This document shows, piece after piece, positions 1-8,714 of a stretch of DNA of 64,000 bases; position 1 is the first letter of the stretch, and each line of letters begins with the position of its first letter. The stretch is from Aquimarina atlantica (GTDB lineage Bacteria; Bacteroidota; Bacteroidia; Flavobacteriales; Flavobacteriaceae). The notes under the pieces are model-generated. The model did not search any database. It had not been told where the DNA came from and saw only the letters and a list, made by a program, of their open reading frames with translations. Both the position numbers and the translations under genes were made by a program. The stretch lies in NCBI RefSeq assembly GCF_000626715.1, contig NZ_AQRA01000004.1, positions 1 to 64,000 of the forward strand, given 5' to 3'.

Positions 1-34
1 CAAAAAGCTACCAATTAAAACCGATAGCTTTTTG
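1..34 (-). terminator. Hairpin terminator downstream of the chalcone-isomerase-like gene
   Basis: A perfect 10-bp inverted repeat (1-10 with 25-34) closes a 14-nt loop. Read on the minus strand the right arm ends in a T-run, and it lies just past the stop of the gene ending at 58, so an intrinsic terminator is likely. Confidence 0.6.
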
Positions 35-57
35 CGTATTACATTAATAATATTAGG

Positions 58-621
58 TTATTGTATTCCTAACATTCCATTTTTAATTTCTTCACTTGCT
101 GGTTCATCTCCAAGCCAAATTTTAAATAATGCATATTTAAAATCACGTCCTTTGATTACTCCAAGTTCTTTTTCATTTTTAAAAGCAGTCACTCCTTTAC
201 CTTTAATATATACAATATCAAAGATGTCATTCTTTACGATAGGTTCTGAGAAAAATTTAATAAATTTATTTATTCTCTCATCTAATGCTTTGGTGTTACC
301 AAAAGTGGCTCTATTAAAGCCATCTTTTACCGCTTTTATCATTTTCTTTTGGGTTACAAAACCAGAAACAATATTCAGTTTTATAGCCATAGTTTCATCT
401 GCATCAAGGATTTCTTTAGGATCTTTGCTCTTTTTGGTTAAATAAAGCCCTCCTGCATACATGTCAATCCAAAGCACTTTTCGCATTCCGGCACCATTCA
501 ATTTCAAATCGGTATCACCAAAATTCTCTTCATAGGGCAAAATAGCTTTACCAACCCTAATTTGGGCAGTAGCAGTAGACAAGGAAATTAGTGCTACCAG
601 TACTAAAGTAATTTTTTTCAT
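58..621 (-). CDS. Chalcone isomerase-like exported protein (copy 1)
   Basis: The 187-residue product has a signal peptide of about 19 residues ending TATAQ, then one chalcone-isomerase-like domain (Chalcone_3 type). Diagnostic stretches shared with the next gene are DETMAIKL near residue 75, a D(I/M)VY-KGKG strand, an ALF(K/N)IWLG helix and a C-terminal MLG. Bacterial members of this fold generally lack the plant enzyme's active site and have no settled reaction; fatty-acid or ligand binding is often proposed. The neighbour at 775-1335 is a close paralog, so this is a tandem duplication. Periplasmic location is inferred from the signal peptide. A terminator follows the stop. Confidence 0.8.
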   Translation of the reverse strand: MKKITLVLVALISLSTATAQIRVGKAILPYEENFGDTDLKLNGAGMRKVLWIDMYAGGLYLTKKSKDPKEILDADETMAIKLNIVSGFVTQKKMIKAVKDGFNRATFGNTKALDERINKFIKFFSEPIVKNDIFDIVYIKGKGVTAFKNEKELGVIKGRDFKYALFKIWLGDEPASEEIKNGMLGIQ

Positions 622-774
622 TATAACTAAAGGTATTTGGGGTATTAATATTTAATATTTATTTATACTCAGCTTTTTAAAGCGCACAAATATAAAAAAT
701 ATTATGCACGCACAACATAATGAAATACATTTACTTAAATTTTTAACAAAAATACAATTATATCTTATTGATTG

Positions 775-1335
775 CTATAGTCCTAGCATTTCTTTTTTGA
801 GTCCTTTGTCTGCTGGTTTGCTACCTAACCAGATATTAAAAAGTGCTGTTTTAAAATCCAATCCTGTTACATATCCTTTTTCTTTGCCATCCTTATAAAT
901 CACACTTCCTTTTCCTTTTTCATACACCATATCATAGATTTGACCAACCTCTATTTCATTATTAATAAAGCCTATAAATTTTTCTATTCTTTCGTTATAA
1001 GGCTTCATATTTCCTTTAGTTGATTTTTCAAAGCCTTCGCGTAACGCATTAGCCATTTTACTTCTAGACATCATCCCAGAAAGGATATGCAATTTAATTG
1101 CCATAGTTTCATCTGCTTTGGCAATTGCACTGGCGTTAGTGCTTTTTTTCTTAAGATACAGGGCTCCTGCATAAATATCAAAAAAGAATTTTTCTCTAAG
1201 CCCTCCTCCGTTAATCGTTAAATCTTCTCCATTAAATTTTACCGTATTTGGCAATGTGGCATCACCAATTTTGGTTTGAGATTGAACAGATACAATTGTT
1301 AAAAGCGCTATAAATAATATACTTAGTTTTTTCAT
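775..1335 (-). CDS. Chalcone isomerase-like exported protein (copy 2)
   Basis: The 186-residue product is a paralog of the gene at 58-621 with the same architecture: signal peptide ending VQSQ at about residue 20, then a single chalcone-isomerase-like domain holding DETMAIKL, YDMVYEKGKG and ALFNIWLG. A 153-bp gap separates the two copies, so they may be transcribed separately. It follows the YihY gene by only 33 bp and may be the last gene of a nadC-yihY unit. No enzymatic function can be assigned; flavonoid chemistry is not expected in this organism. Confidence 0.8.
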   Translation of the reverse strand: MKKLSILFIALLTIVSVQSQTKIGDATLPNTVKFNGEDLTINGGGLREKFFFDIYAGALYLKKKSTNASAIAKADETMAIKLHILSGMMSRSKMANALREGFEKSTKGNMKPYNERIEKFIGFINNEIEVGQIYDMVYEKGKGSVIYKDGKEKGYVTGLDFKTALFNIWLGSKPADKGLKKEMLGL

Positions 1336-1368
1336 TTTAAAAATTATTAGAAATCTATGTTAGTGAAA

Positions 1369-2292
1369 TTACGTATTAAAATTCTTTCTTAATTGATTTA
1401 ATGATGCATTTAGTTCAAACCCCAGTAATAACAAATTAGCATTAAGCCATATGTACAACATTAATATCAACATTGCTCCAATAGAACCGTATAATTGATT
1501 ATAATTAGAGAAATTATCTATATATACTCCAAATAGATATGTTGTAATAATAATCAAAAAAGTGGTCATAAATGCACCTGGTGAAAAGAATTTATTTTGT
1601 TTTCCTTCTGAGGTACCGAAATAAAATAAGGTAGCAATAATTACAAATATCATAAAGACAAATAGTGCATATTTCCCTAATGTTAACCAAAAAACAGTAT
1701 CATCTACAACTCCCATTTTATTTAAATCATCTACCAAATACGAAAAGTATAAAGTTCCTATAACTGTAATTAACAATAACGATGCCACGATAATAGACAC
1801 CCCTAATGCTACTACATATTGCCGTACAAAATTTCTGTTAAGTGTTACATGATACGAATATTCAAAACCAGAGAAAACCGCATTGATTCCATTAGTCATA
1901 AAAAGTATGGATAATACAAAAACAGTTGATAGTAATCCTCCTCGGGGATTAGATGCAATATCTTCAAATATGCCAGAGAAAAAATCCGAAGATTGCTTAG
2001 GTAATGCTCCTTTTACAAATTCAAAAAAATTCTCCTCAAACCCATCTATTGGTACGTAAGGAATCAAATTAAGAAGAAATAATAAGAATGGAAACAGAGA
2101 AAGAAAAAAACTCCATGATATCGCACTGGCTCTAGCCGAAAAAGTGCCTTTTATAATCCCTATTACATAAATCTCTATTAGATCATATATCGACAATCCT
2201 TCAAAACCAGGAAGAATAAGTTTCTTCCCTATTTTGACCAATATATTGATCACAGGAATCTTATTAAGCCTATCTTCTATGGGTTTCGACAT
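1369..2292 (-). CDS. YihY/BrkB family inner-membrane protein
   Basis: This 307-residue protein matches the YihY/virulence factor BrkB family, long misnamed RNase BN. An N-terminal cytoplasmic segment is followed by about six membrane helices. The typical small-residue-rich first helix SARASAISWSFFLSLFPF starts near residue 55, and a GSIGAMLILMLYIWL helix lies near the C-terminus. Transport of small solutes has been suggested for the family but is not established. It starts 3 bp after the nadC stop, so the two are very probably cotranscribed. The function remains open; the family call is secure. Confidence 0.85.
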   Translation of the reverse strand: MSKPIEDRLNKIPVINILVKIGKKLILPGFEGLSIYDLIEIYVIGIIKGTFSARASAISWSFFLSLFPFLLFLLNLIPYVPIDGFEENFFEFVKGALPKQSSDFFSGIFEDIASNPRGGLLSTVFVLSILFMTNGINAVFSGFEYSYHVTLNRNFVRQYVVALGVSIIVASLLLITVIGTLYFSYLVDDLNKMGVVDDTVFWLTLGKYALFVFMIFVIIATLFYFGTSEGKQNKFFSPGAFMTTFLIIITTYLFGVYIDNFSNYNQLYGSIGAMLILMLYIWLNANLLLLGFELNASLNQLRKNFNT

Positions 2293-2295
2293 ATA

Positions 2296-3153
2296 TTATA
2301 CAGCTTTCAAGCTCAAATCCAGATTATATACAGAATGTGTTAGCGCACCACTACTAATATAGTCTACACCACATTCAGCATAATTGCGTACTGTTTCCTC
2401 ATTAATTCCTCCACTGGATTCTGTAAGGCAAGAATCACCAATTAATTTTACAGCCTCTCGGGTATCTTCGTAATTAAAATTATCAATTAATATTCGATAT
2501 ACTCCTGGTGTTTGAAGTATTTCTTTGATTTCATTAAGATTACGAGCTTCGACGATAATTTTAAGGTCAAGATTTTGGTTAGAAAGATATTGTTTGGTCT
2601 TTTCTATAGCTTTGGTAATTCCTCCTGCAAAATCGATATGATTATCTTTTAACATCACCATATCGTATAATGCAAATCTATGATTCTCTCCTCCCCCAAT
2701 CTTTACCGCCCATTTTTCTAATGCTCGTATTCCCGGGGTTGTTTTACGGGTATCCAGAATTTTTGTTCCTGTACCTTCTAAAAGGGTAACAAAATGATTT
2801 GTTTTGGTAGCAATTGCACTCATTCTCTGCATCGCATTAAGCACCAATCGTTCTGCTTTCAGAATAGACTGCGAACTTCCTGAAACATAAAAGGCTATAT
2901 CTCCATATTTCACCCTGGATCCATCTTTTAATAATACTTCGACCTTCATGTTAGGGTCTACATAATTAAATACTCTTTTTGCAAATTCTACTCCCGCCAG
3001 GATCCCTTCATCCTTAACTAAAAGTTTTGCTTTTCCGGTGATTGATTCGGGGATACAAGCTAATGAACTATGATCACCATCTCCTACATCTTCGCGTATG
3101 GCATTGGTAATTATCAAATCAATTTCTTTATTGAATTGGGTTTCGCTAATCAT
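2296..3153 (-). CDS. nadC: Nicotinate-nucleotide pyrophosphorylase (carboxylating), quinolinate phosphoribosyltransferase
   Basis: NadC converts quinolinate and PRPP to nicotinate mononucleotide, CO2 and pyrophosphate in de novo NAD synthesis in the cytoplasm. The 285-residue length is normal. Visible signatures are ERLVLNAMQRMSAIAT, ILDTRKTTPGIRALEKWAV, the substrate-binding GGGENHRFALYDMVMLKDNH, and the barrel-closing ESSGGINEETVRNYAECGVD and ISSGALTHS. The upstream gap holds a degenerate GAAGT-type repeat rather than another gene. The YihY gene follows 3 bp downstream, an arrangement common in flavobacteria. No nadA or nadB is visible here. Confidence 0.97.
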   Translation of the reverse strand: MISETQFNKEIDLIITNAIREDVGDGDHSSLACIPESITGKAKLLVKDEGILAGVEFAKRVFNYVDPNMKVEVLLKDGSRVKYGDIAFYVSGSSQSILKAERLVLNAMQRMSAIATKTNHFVTLLEGTGTKILDTRKTTPGIRALEKWAVKIGGGENHRFALYDMVMLKDNHIDFAGGITKAIEKTKQYLSNQNLDLKIIVEARNLNEIKEILQTPGVYRILIDNFNYEDTREAVKLIGDSCLTESSGGINEETVRNYAECGVDYISSGALTHSVYNLDLSLKAV

Positions 3154-3294
3154 ATTGAATGGTTATTTTTGCTAATGTAAAAAAAGAAGTCGGAAGTACG
3201 AAGTGAGAAGCACATCGTATTTTTATTTACTTTACATCTCAAATCTATGTTTTACCTGGTTTTTGAGTAAAAACTATTACAATATTAAATACAC

Positions 3295-3768
3295 ATGAAT
3301 ATTAAATTACTTGCCGTTGGCAAAACAGATGACAAGCAACTTAATGACCTTATCAATAACTATATCAAAAGGTTACAGTTTTATATTAAATTTAGTTTTG
3401 AAATTATTCCGGATATCAAAAATGCTAAAAACCTAAGCGAAGCTCAACAAAAGGAAAAAGAAGGAAAATTAATTCTTAATCACGTAGAAAATTCTGATGT
3501 ATTAATATTGCTTGATGAAAATGGGAAGCAATATGATTCTGTACTGTTTTCTGAAGTATTGCAAAAACATATGAATAGTGGAATCAAACAATTGATTTTT
3601 GTAATAGGAGGACCTTATGGGTTTAGTCCCGAAGTATATAATCGAGCAAATAGTAAATTATCACTATCCAAAATGACATTTTCGCATCAGATGATACGTT
3701 TATTTTTTGTAGAACAATTATATCGTGGATTTACCATATTAAGAAATGAACCTTACCATCATCGATAA
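3295..3768 (+). CDS. rlmH: 23S rRNA (pseudouridine1915-N3)-methyltransferase RlmH
   Basis: RlmH methylates pseudouridine 1915 in helix 69 of 23S rRNA using S-adenosylmethionine. The product is 157 residues, the usual length, and is a compact SPOUT-fold protein. The SAM-binding knot is visible as FVIGGPYGFSPEV, followed by SKMTFSHQMIRLFFVEQLYR and the invariant C-terminal YHHR. It stands alone, divergent from nadC, and converges with the S41 peptidase gene. Confidence 0.97.
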   Translation: MNIKLLAVGKTDDKQLNDLINNYIKRLQFYIKFSFEIIPDIKNAKNLSEAQQKEKEGKLILNHVENSDVLILLDENGKQYDSVLFSEVLQKHMNSGIKQLIFVIGGPYGFSPEVYNRANSKLSLSKMTFSHQMIRLFFVEQLYRGFTILRNEPYHHR

Positions 3769-3821
3769 GGCTCATTGTAGTATACAACTATAATTTTCTA
3801 ATATTCCTTATTGTATTTGAA

Positions 3822-3896
3822 TTATTCTTTAATGATATCTTTAAGATCGCCAAACATATCTATCAGATCTTCTGAAATGTTATCCCTATTTGCTTT
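3822..3896 (-). pseudogene. C-terminal fragment of a small exported-protein paralog, in frame after the S41 stop
   Basis: Directly after the TAA of the gene at 3897-5471, the same minus-strand frame stays open for 24 codons to a second TAA at 3822-3824. The peptide contains SEDLIDMFGDLKDIIKE, which closely matches the C-terminus VEDLIDMFSDIKEIIKQ of the exported protein at 5672-6094. This looks like the tail of a third paralog whose front was replaced or deleted. Stop-codon readthrough is possible but less likely. Confidence 0.6.
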
Positions 3897-5471
3897 TTAA
3901 TTATTATTGATAAACTTCTTAATCGCATTATTTAATACATAAAGTTCTCTGTTTTCGAAATTTTCTTTATTAAGTTCCACAAGAAGATCCAGCTTAGCAG
4001 GATTGCCCTGAAGCATTTCCCCCTGTTTATTTACAGTTCGTGAATACGGTATAGAAAATTGAAAAATTTCCTGACCTGCTATCTTATATTCTCTTTGATC
4101 GTTTCCTATATAGGTTTTCTTAATGCTTCCATTATCATCTATATAAAACACCACCGTAACAAGTGCAAAAGTAAGATCTGCAGATTGAGGCTGTCCTACA
4201 ATAAGAGCATTACCGTATTCTTTCATTCGATATGCAAAATCATCGGCAGAGCTTGCTGTATTTTCATTTACCAAAACGATAACATTTTTAAACTTGCGCT
4301 TTGCTGTTTTATTAGGTTGAATATACGCTAAGTCACAATTCTCACTACCTCTACAAAAATCTGCCCTGGCCGGTAAAAAATCACCTGTTTTAGTTTTTTC
4401 ATATATTTTGTTCTTCAGAATATTTTCAAACCATTTTTCTGCACCGCTAAACCCATATGACAATTCTAATCGTAGGTTTTCATTAAGCAAAAGCCCTGTC
4501 TTCTTATATTGTACTCTAAGATCCATAAACTGAGATGAACAAAGTTCTGCCATAAATGACGAATTCTCCTTTCCCCCAGGGTTATCCTGAACATCAAATA
4601 CAATATGATCTACCTCATCTTTTATTAATTGTAAGCCTTGCCTAAGTTTTTGAATATCGCTACATATTGTAGAATCTTTTGCCTCTAGTGTACACCTTAA
4701 ATCATTACTACCACGTTTATATGCAAAGTTTTTAATTTTTACTAATGCAATCTTATTCTTAACCAATAATGCCGCTTTATACCCCTTCTTAACAAGTTTC
4801 CAATCTTTGTAACCGCTAACATCTATGGCTTTATATCTGTTATACCAGGATGCTTTATCTTCATTTTTATGATAAACGATTTTTTTTGAACTACCATCGG
4901 AATAAGTGATGCTTTTAGGAATCTTTCCGTTGATTTTCAAACCATTTTCGAATCGAAATTTAAAACTAGCCTGACTGGTTCCCAAACCATTTGATCTGGT
5001 TTCATAATTCACAAATTTTTTAAAAACATCTTTCATTGAAACGTCATCGATTTTTTGAATGGTCTTTTTTGTTTCTAAGTCAAAAAATGAAATATTTGGA
5101 TAGGTATACCCAATTTTAATGGAACTTTTGTATCTATTTTTCTTAGTTTTTTCTGTTGGATAGGTAAAACGAAAATAAGAATGACCACTAACGAATCCTC
5201 TTCCAAAATCAAGAAACTTTTGTCTTAATTCCTGGTAATTATCTACTTTTTTGAATTGTTTTTCGTGATATTTCTTATATTGATCCCAGGATATATCCTT
5301 AGTTTTATTCCTAACGACAATAGCTTCTGCATCCAGAAATTCTATTTCTGAAATCATTTGTTTGTACAGTTCTGACACTTGTTCAGAGGTTAAAAATGAC
5401 TTATCTATATCTTGAGCATTAACTGAAATTACAATACTCAAAAAAAATATACTTTTAATAATTAGTTTCAT
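3897..5471 (-). CDS. Exported S41 (C-terminal processing) peptidase-like protein
   Basis: The 524-residue product has a signal peptide (residues 1-20, ending VNAQ) and a C-terminal S41 tail-specific protease fold. The characteristic strand HIVFDVQDNPGG is at residues 289-300, and the catalytic-serine region VNENTASSADDFAYR is at 401-415, with Ser407 or Ser408 as the likely nucleophile. No clear PDZ domain is seen; residues 110-240 are unassigned. The family cleaves unstructured C-termini, usually in the periplasm. It follows the two-component operon genes by 200 bp on the same strand, and a paralog fragment lies directly after its stop. Activity is unproven. Confidence 0.75.
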   Translation of the reverse strand: MKLIIKSIFFLSIVISVNAQDIDKSFLTSEQVSELYKQMISEIEFLDAEAIVVRNKTKDISWDQYKKYHEKQFKKVDNYQELRQKFLDFGRGFVSGHSYFRFTYPTEKTKKNRYKSSIKIGYTYPNISFFDLETKKTIQKIDDVSMKDVFKKFVNYETRSNGLGTSQASFKFRFENGLKINGKIPKSITYSDGSSKKIVYHKNEDKASWYNRYKAIDVSGYKDWKLVKKGYKAALLVKNKIALVKIKNFAYKRGSNDLRCTLEAKDSTICSDIQKLRQGLQLIKDEVDHIVFDVQDNPGGKENSSFMAELCSSQFMDLRVQYKKTGLLLNENLRLELSYGFSGAEKWFENILKNKIYEKTKTGDFLPARADFCRGSENCDLAYIQPNKTAKRKFKNVIVLVNENTASSADDFAYRMKEYGNALIVGQPQSADLTFALVTVVFYIDDNGSIKKTYIGNDQREYKIAGQEIFQFSIPYSRTVNKQGEMLQGNPAKLDLLVELNKENFENRELYVLNNAIKKFINNN

Positions 5472-5671
5472 CTGTTTATTTTAAATAGTAACGGGTATGG
5501 ATTAAGAATAACTCATACTTCTTCATAAAAAGCAATAAGAGTTTCTTTTGCCAAAACACTGTAGTGACAATCGCACTGTTTTTATTTTAAGATATGCTGT
5601 TGATTAAATCCGGATAGTATTCAAATTATCTCCTATTCCAGACCAAGGTGTTGTTTAGTTTAAGTAAGAAA

Positions 5672-6094
5672 CTATTGTTTTATTATCTCTTTTATATCGC
5701 TAAACATATCTATCAAATCTTCTACTAAATCTGCAGATACAAATTCTTTATCCATAAAAACATTTAACTTTCCTCTTTTCAGTTTTACAACATATCCTGT
5801 TTCTCCTTTGGTATTATATTTCCAGGTAGATGTCGTTCCGTTTTTGGTCATTTCTGGGGTTAAATGATCTTTTAAGAATTGTTTTAATTTCCCTGTTTTT
5901 GAAGATGGAAAGCTAGCTTTTAAAGTATACATATCTTCTGTATTAGAGATAGAAATGTTAACTCTATAATTACCTTTTCCCGGTTCGTCACTAGAATAAC
6001 TAATAGACACTTTCGAATTTGAAGTCGAAGTTGTTTGTGCATTGCTCAAAGAAAGAGCAAATACAAGGCTTAATGTGCAAATGATTGTTTTCAT
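5672..6094 (-). CDS. Small exported protein of unknown function (paralog A)
   Basis: The 140-residue product has a signal peptide ending SNAQ, then a Ser/Thr-rich stretch and a beta-rich domain ending in an amphipathic helix (DLVEDLIDMFSDIKEIIKQ). It aligns along its length with the product of 6123-6569: signal peptide, TS(A)TS-S-SKVSIS linker, DxEFVSADL versus DKELASNKL near the C-terminus. No known domain is recognised. It is the last gene of a kinase-regulator-paralog-paralog series and begins right after a copy of a leader motif (6102-6118). It may be an output or input protein of that signalling system; this is inferred only from position. Confidence 0.7.
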   Translation of the reverse strand: MKTIICTLSLVFALSLSNAQTTSTSNSKVSISYSSDEPGKGNYRVNISISNTEDMYTLKASFPSSKTGKLKQFLKDHLTPEMTKNGTTSTWKYNTKGETGYVVKLKRGKLNVFMDKEFVSADLVEDLIDMFSDIKEIIKQ

Positions 6095-6101
6095 AATTTC
6101 T

Positions 6102-6118
6102 GTTTTTTGATTGATGAT
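6102..6118 (-). repeat. Leader motif copy C, upstream of paralog A
   Basis: The 17-nt plus-strand sequence GTTTTTTGATTGATGAT occurs here and at 6577-6593 and 8715-8731. Here it ends 7 nt before the start codon of the 140-residue exported protein, so it occupies the ribosome-loading region on the minus strand. Confidence 0.7.
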
Positions 6119-6122
6119 TGAT

Positions 6123-6569
6123 TTAATTTTCGTTTTTTGATGTAATTGATTTTAATTCTTTGCCAATTCGTTCGAATTTCTTGATCAATTTATTCGAAGC
6201 TAGTTCTTTATCTACATTGATTCTTAATTTATTGTCTTTGAGTCGTACTTCATATAATTCATCATCTTCTATTTCTTTTCTCCACAGATAAGCTTCATCG
6301 TCGATGATCATATTTTCTTTTCCGAATTGATCGATCAGATAAGACTTTACATCGCCCTCCATATATTTCATAAATCTAATTTTGATCCTAAAACTCTCTT
6401 CCATATCAATGATCGCAAAGGACCTGGAATAACTTTTCTCTCCAGAATCATCACTAATACTTATGGTTACTTGTGATGATGATTTAGAAGAACTTGTAGC
6501 ACTTGTTTGTGCATTCATGGTTAGTAATCCTATTAGCAGGTTTACCAAAACGGTGATTACTGTTTTCAT
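6123..6569 (-). CDS. Small exported protein of unknown function (paralog B)
   Basis: The 148-residue product has a signal peptide ending MNAQ at residue 21, a Ser-rich linker (TSATSSSKSSSQVTISIS) and a charged alpha/beta domain. It is a diverged paralog of the 140-residue protein encoded next (gap 28 bp). The stop of the response regulator lies 24 bp upstream, and the spacer is almost entirely a copy of the repeated leader motif. No known domain is recognised. Periplasmic or surface location follows from the signal peptide. A link to the two-component system is inferred from the operon. Confidence 0.7.
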   Translation of the reverse strand: MKTVITVLVNLLIGLLTMNAQTSATSSSKSSSQVTISISDDSGEKSYSRSFAIIDMEESFRIKIRFMKYMEGDVKSYLIDQFGKENMIIDDEAYLWRKEIEDDELYEVRLKDNKLRINVDKELASNKLIKKFERIGKELKSITSKNEN

Positions 6570-6576
6570 AGTATTC

Positions 6577-6593
6577 GTTTTTTGATTGATGAT
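6577..6593 (-). repeat. Leader motif copy B, upstream of paralog B
   Basis: This copy is identical over 17 nt to the one at 6102-6118, with one more matching base at 6594. It fills the short gap between the response-regulator stop and the start codon at 6569, which places it in the mRNA just before translation begins. Confidence 0.7.
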
Positions 6594-7283
6594 TTAAGCG
6601 ATACTAAATGTGAGACCAACCCCACGTACACTTTCTATATTTATAGTATTATCTTCTTTAAAATATTTTCTTAATCGGCTTATGAATACATCCATACTTC
6701 GGCCAGAGAAGAAATCATCATTACCCCAAATATCTTTTAACACCTCTTCTCTTTTGATCATTCTATTTCTATGTTCCCATAAATATTGAATAAGCAATGT
6801 TTCTTTTTCGGTTAATCGCTGCGATTCTCCATTCAATCTTAACTGATGGTTAACACTATCGAATTCATAATTTCCGATTTTTACCACATCATCTTTTATG
6901 GGTTCTATTTTCTGTGTTCTTTTTAAAATATTTTGAAGTCTTAGGACTAGAATATCGGCTTCAAATGGTTTCACGATGTAGTCATCTGCACCTAATTTTA
7001 ATCCTCTTATTTTATCTTCTTTCATTTTCTTGGCAGTAAGGAAAACGAATGGAATTTCGGGATCTATTTCTACTACTTGTTCTGCTAATGTAAATCCATC
7101 CATTTTTGGCATCATCACATCAAAGACACATATATCAAATTTTCCTTCAGAAAATATCGACAGTGCTTCTTTACCGTCTTTTGCCCAGATCACTTTATAA
7201 TTATGTATTTCGAGGTATTGTTTTAATATACTTCCAAAATCAAAATCATCTTCTGCGAGTAGTATATGTTTCATAATTATCAA
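6594..7283 (-). CDS. OmpR/PhoB-family response regulator
   Basis: The receiver domain (about residues 5-120) shows the acidic pair EDD at 11-13, phospho-acceptor Asp55 in FDVMMPKMDG, Thr83 in LTAKK and the switch Lys105 in YIVKPF. A winged-helix DNA-binding domain follows (about 130-229), with the recognition-helix region GRSMDVFISRLRKYF and the wing SVRGVGLTFS. Two starts are possible: ATG at 7283, overlapping the kinase stop, or ATG at 7274, giving the more typical MKHILLAEDD. The kinase gene precedes it directly, so they form a cognate pair. DNA targets are unknown; the repeated leaders in the operon are candidate elements but sit in the transcript. Confidence 0.95.
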   Translation of the reverse strand: MIIMKHILLAEDDFDFGSILKQYLEIHNYKVIWAKDGKEALSIFSEGKFDICVFDVMMPKMDGFTLAEQVVEIDPEIPFVFLTAKKMKEDKIRGLKLGADDYIVKPFEADILVLRLQNILKRTQKIEPIKDDVVKIGNYEFDSVNHQLRLNGESQRLTEKETLLIQYLWEHRNRMIKREEVLKDIWGNDDFFSGRSMDVFISRLRKYFKEDNTINIESVRGVGLTFSIA

Positions 7284-8674
7284 ATTATTGGTATGGTTAT
7301 TTTAAAATTTGTTCCTTCTTCGGGTTTACTTTCAATATTGATTTCGCCCTGGTGTGCTTTAATGATTTGATTGGTATAAAACAATCCCAGGCCTAATCCC
7401 TTTACATCATGTACATTTCCTGTTGTTACTCTATAAAATTTTTCAAAAATCTTATGATGTTCTTTTTCAGAAATCCCGATCCCATTATCGCGAATCGAAA
7501 TTATATACGTATCGTTTTTACATTCTGTTCGTATTTTAATTTCAACTTTTTCTTTACCGTATTTTACAGCATTTTCTAATACATTAAATAAGGCTGTGGT
7601 AAATAGAAATTTATCGATATAAAGATTTACATCTCTAAATTCGATCTTCATACTCACATCGACTTGTTTATTTTTAACCGACACCTTAAAATCTTCTACT
7701 ACTTCTTTAAAATACTTAGTATCGAGGACCTGTTCTTTATTCAAAACGATTTCTTCTGATCCCAAAGTGTTATTCATTACCTGATCAATTAGTTTTTGCA
7801 ATCGGTTATTTTGCCGATCTAATATATCTAATGCATTAGAGAATATTTTTGGTGAATTTTGAGTCTCTTTGTTCCTTAAACTTTTTGAAGCAATGCCCAA
7901 AGTTGCCAAAGGAGTTTTTAGCTCGTGAGTAATGTTATTTATAAAATCATTGCGTACATCGGCTATTTTCTTTTGTCTAATTACAGTTTTAATCGAATAG
8001 AAGAGTAAAACAACCACAAATAGTAACAATATAACAGAGAATAAAAACAGGCTTGTCATTTGGCCAAAAACTATTCTTTTCCATCCAATAATGCTAACAG
8101 CATCTACTGTTCTGATTTCTAGATTAAGCTGGGTTTTTATAATTTCACCACCACTATCATCTTCTATATCTTGTTCTGTAAACCATCTACCACTACTTAT
8201 TACATTACCTTCTTGATCCGGAAAATCTTCTCCGAACAAAAAGTAACTGTTTTGTTCTTTTGCATTAAATACAGTATCCAAAAGGTCATTATCATGAATA
8301 ACAATACTCTTTATTGTTTTCTTATATTTTAACTCATATCCTAGATTAGCCTTGCCAATTTCTTCTTTATAGTATTCATTAAATGTATCGTTTAACGAAT
8401 CTGTAAAAGGTTTGAAACGTTCTATAGTTTCGTTTTTTAGAAGGTTATTTTTTCTATACTCTATCAGATTCTTTGTTAGTTGATTATACCAAAGCTCTGC
8501 TATAGAATCCATTTCTCTGGTATTGTCTATACTCGAAACAGCCTTCTTGGTTTCTTTAATAAACACATCTTTTTTAAGTTGATACGTGTTATAAATCAAA
8601 TATCCCTGAATACCAGACAATGCCAATAAGGTTAAAATAGATGTAATAATGAGTATGTTTATCTTTTTCTTCAT
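7280..8674 (-). CDS. Sensor histidine kinase
   Basis: The 464-residue protein has membrane segments at about 7-27 and 206-228 that frame a periplasmic sensor region of roughly 178 residues with no recognised ligand domain. HisKA follows, with the phospho-acceptor His250 in NDFINNITHELKTPLATL. The HATPase domain shows the N-box NVLENAVKYG, G1 DNGIGIS, F-box FEKFYR and G2 GLGLGLFY. The gene order kinase then regulator, followed by two exported proteins, suggests one operon from a promoter at 8737-8766. The stimulus is unknown. Confidence 0.95.
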   Translation of the reverse strand: MKKKINILIITSILTLLALSGIQGYLIYNTYQLKKDVFIKETKKAVSSIDNTREMDSIAELWYNQLTKNLIEYRKNNLLKNETIERFKPFTDSLNDTFNEYYKEEIGKANLGYELKYKKTIKSIVIHDNDLLDTVFNAKEQNSYFLFGEDFPDQEGNVISSGRWFTEQDIEDDSGGEIIKTQLNLEIRTVDAVSIIGWKRIVFGQMTSLFLFSVILLLFVVVLLFYSIKTVIRQKKIADVRNDFINNITHELKTPLATLGIASKSLRNKETQNSPKIFSNALDILDRQNNRLQKLIDQVMNNTLGSEEIVLNKEQVLDTKYFKEVVEDFKVSVKNKQVDVSMKIEFRDVNLYIDKFLFTTALFNVLENAVKYGKEKVEIKIRTECKNDTYIISIRDNGIGISEKEHHKIFEKFYRVTTGNVHDVKGLGLGLFYTNQIIKAHQGEINIESKPEEGTNFKITIPII

Positions 8675-8714
8675 TATAGTGATATACAGCTTGTTTAATT
8701 TTTAATACCTATTC

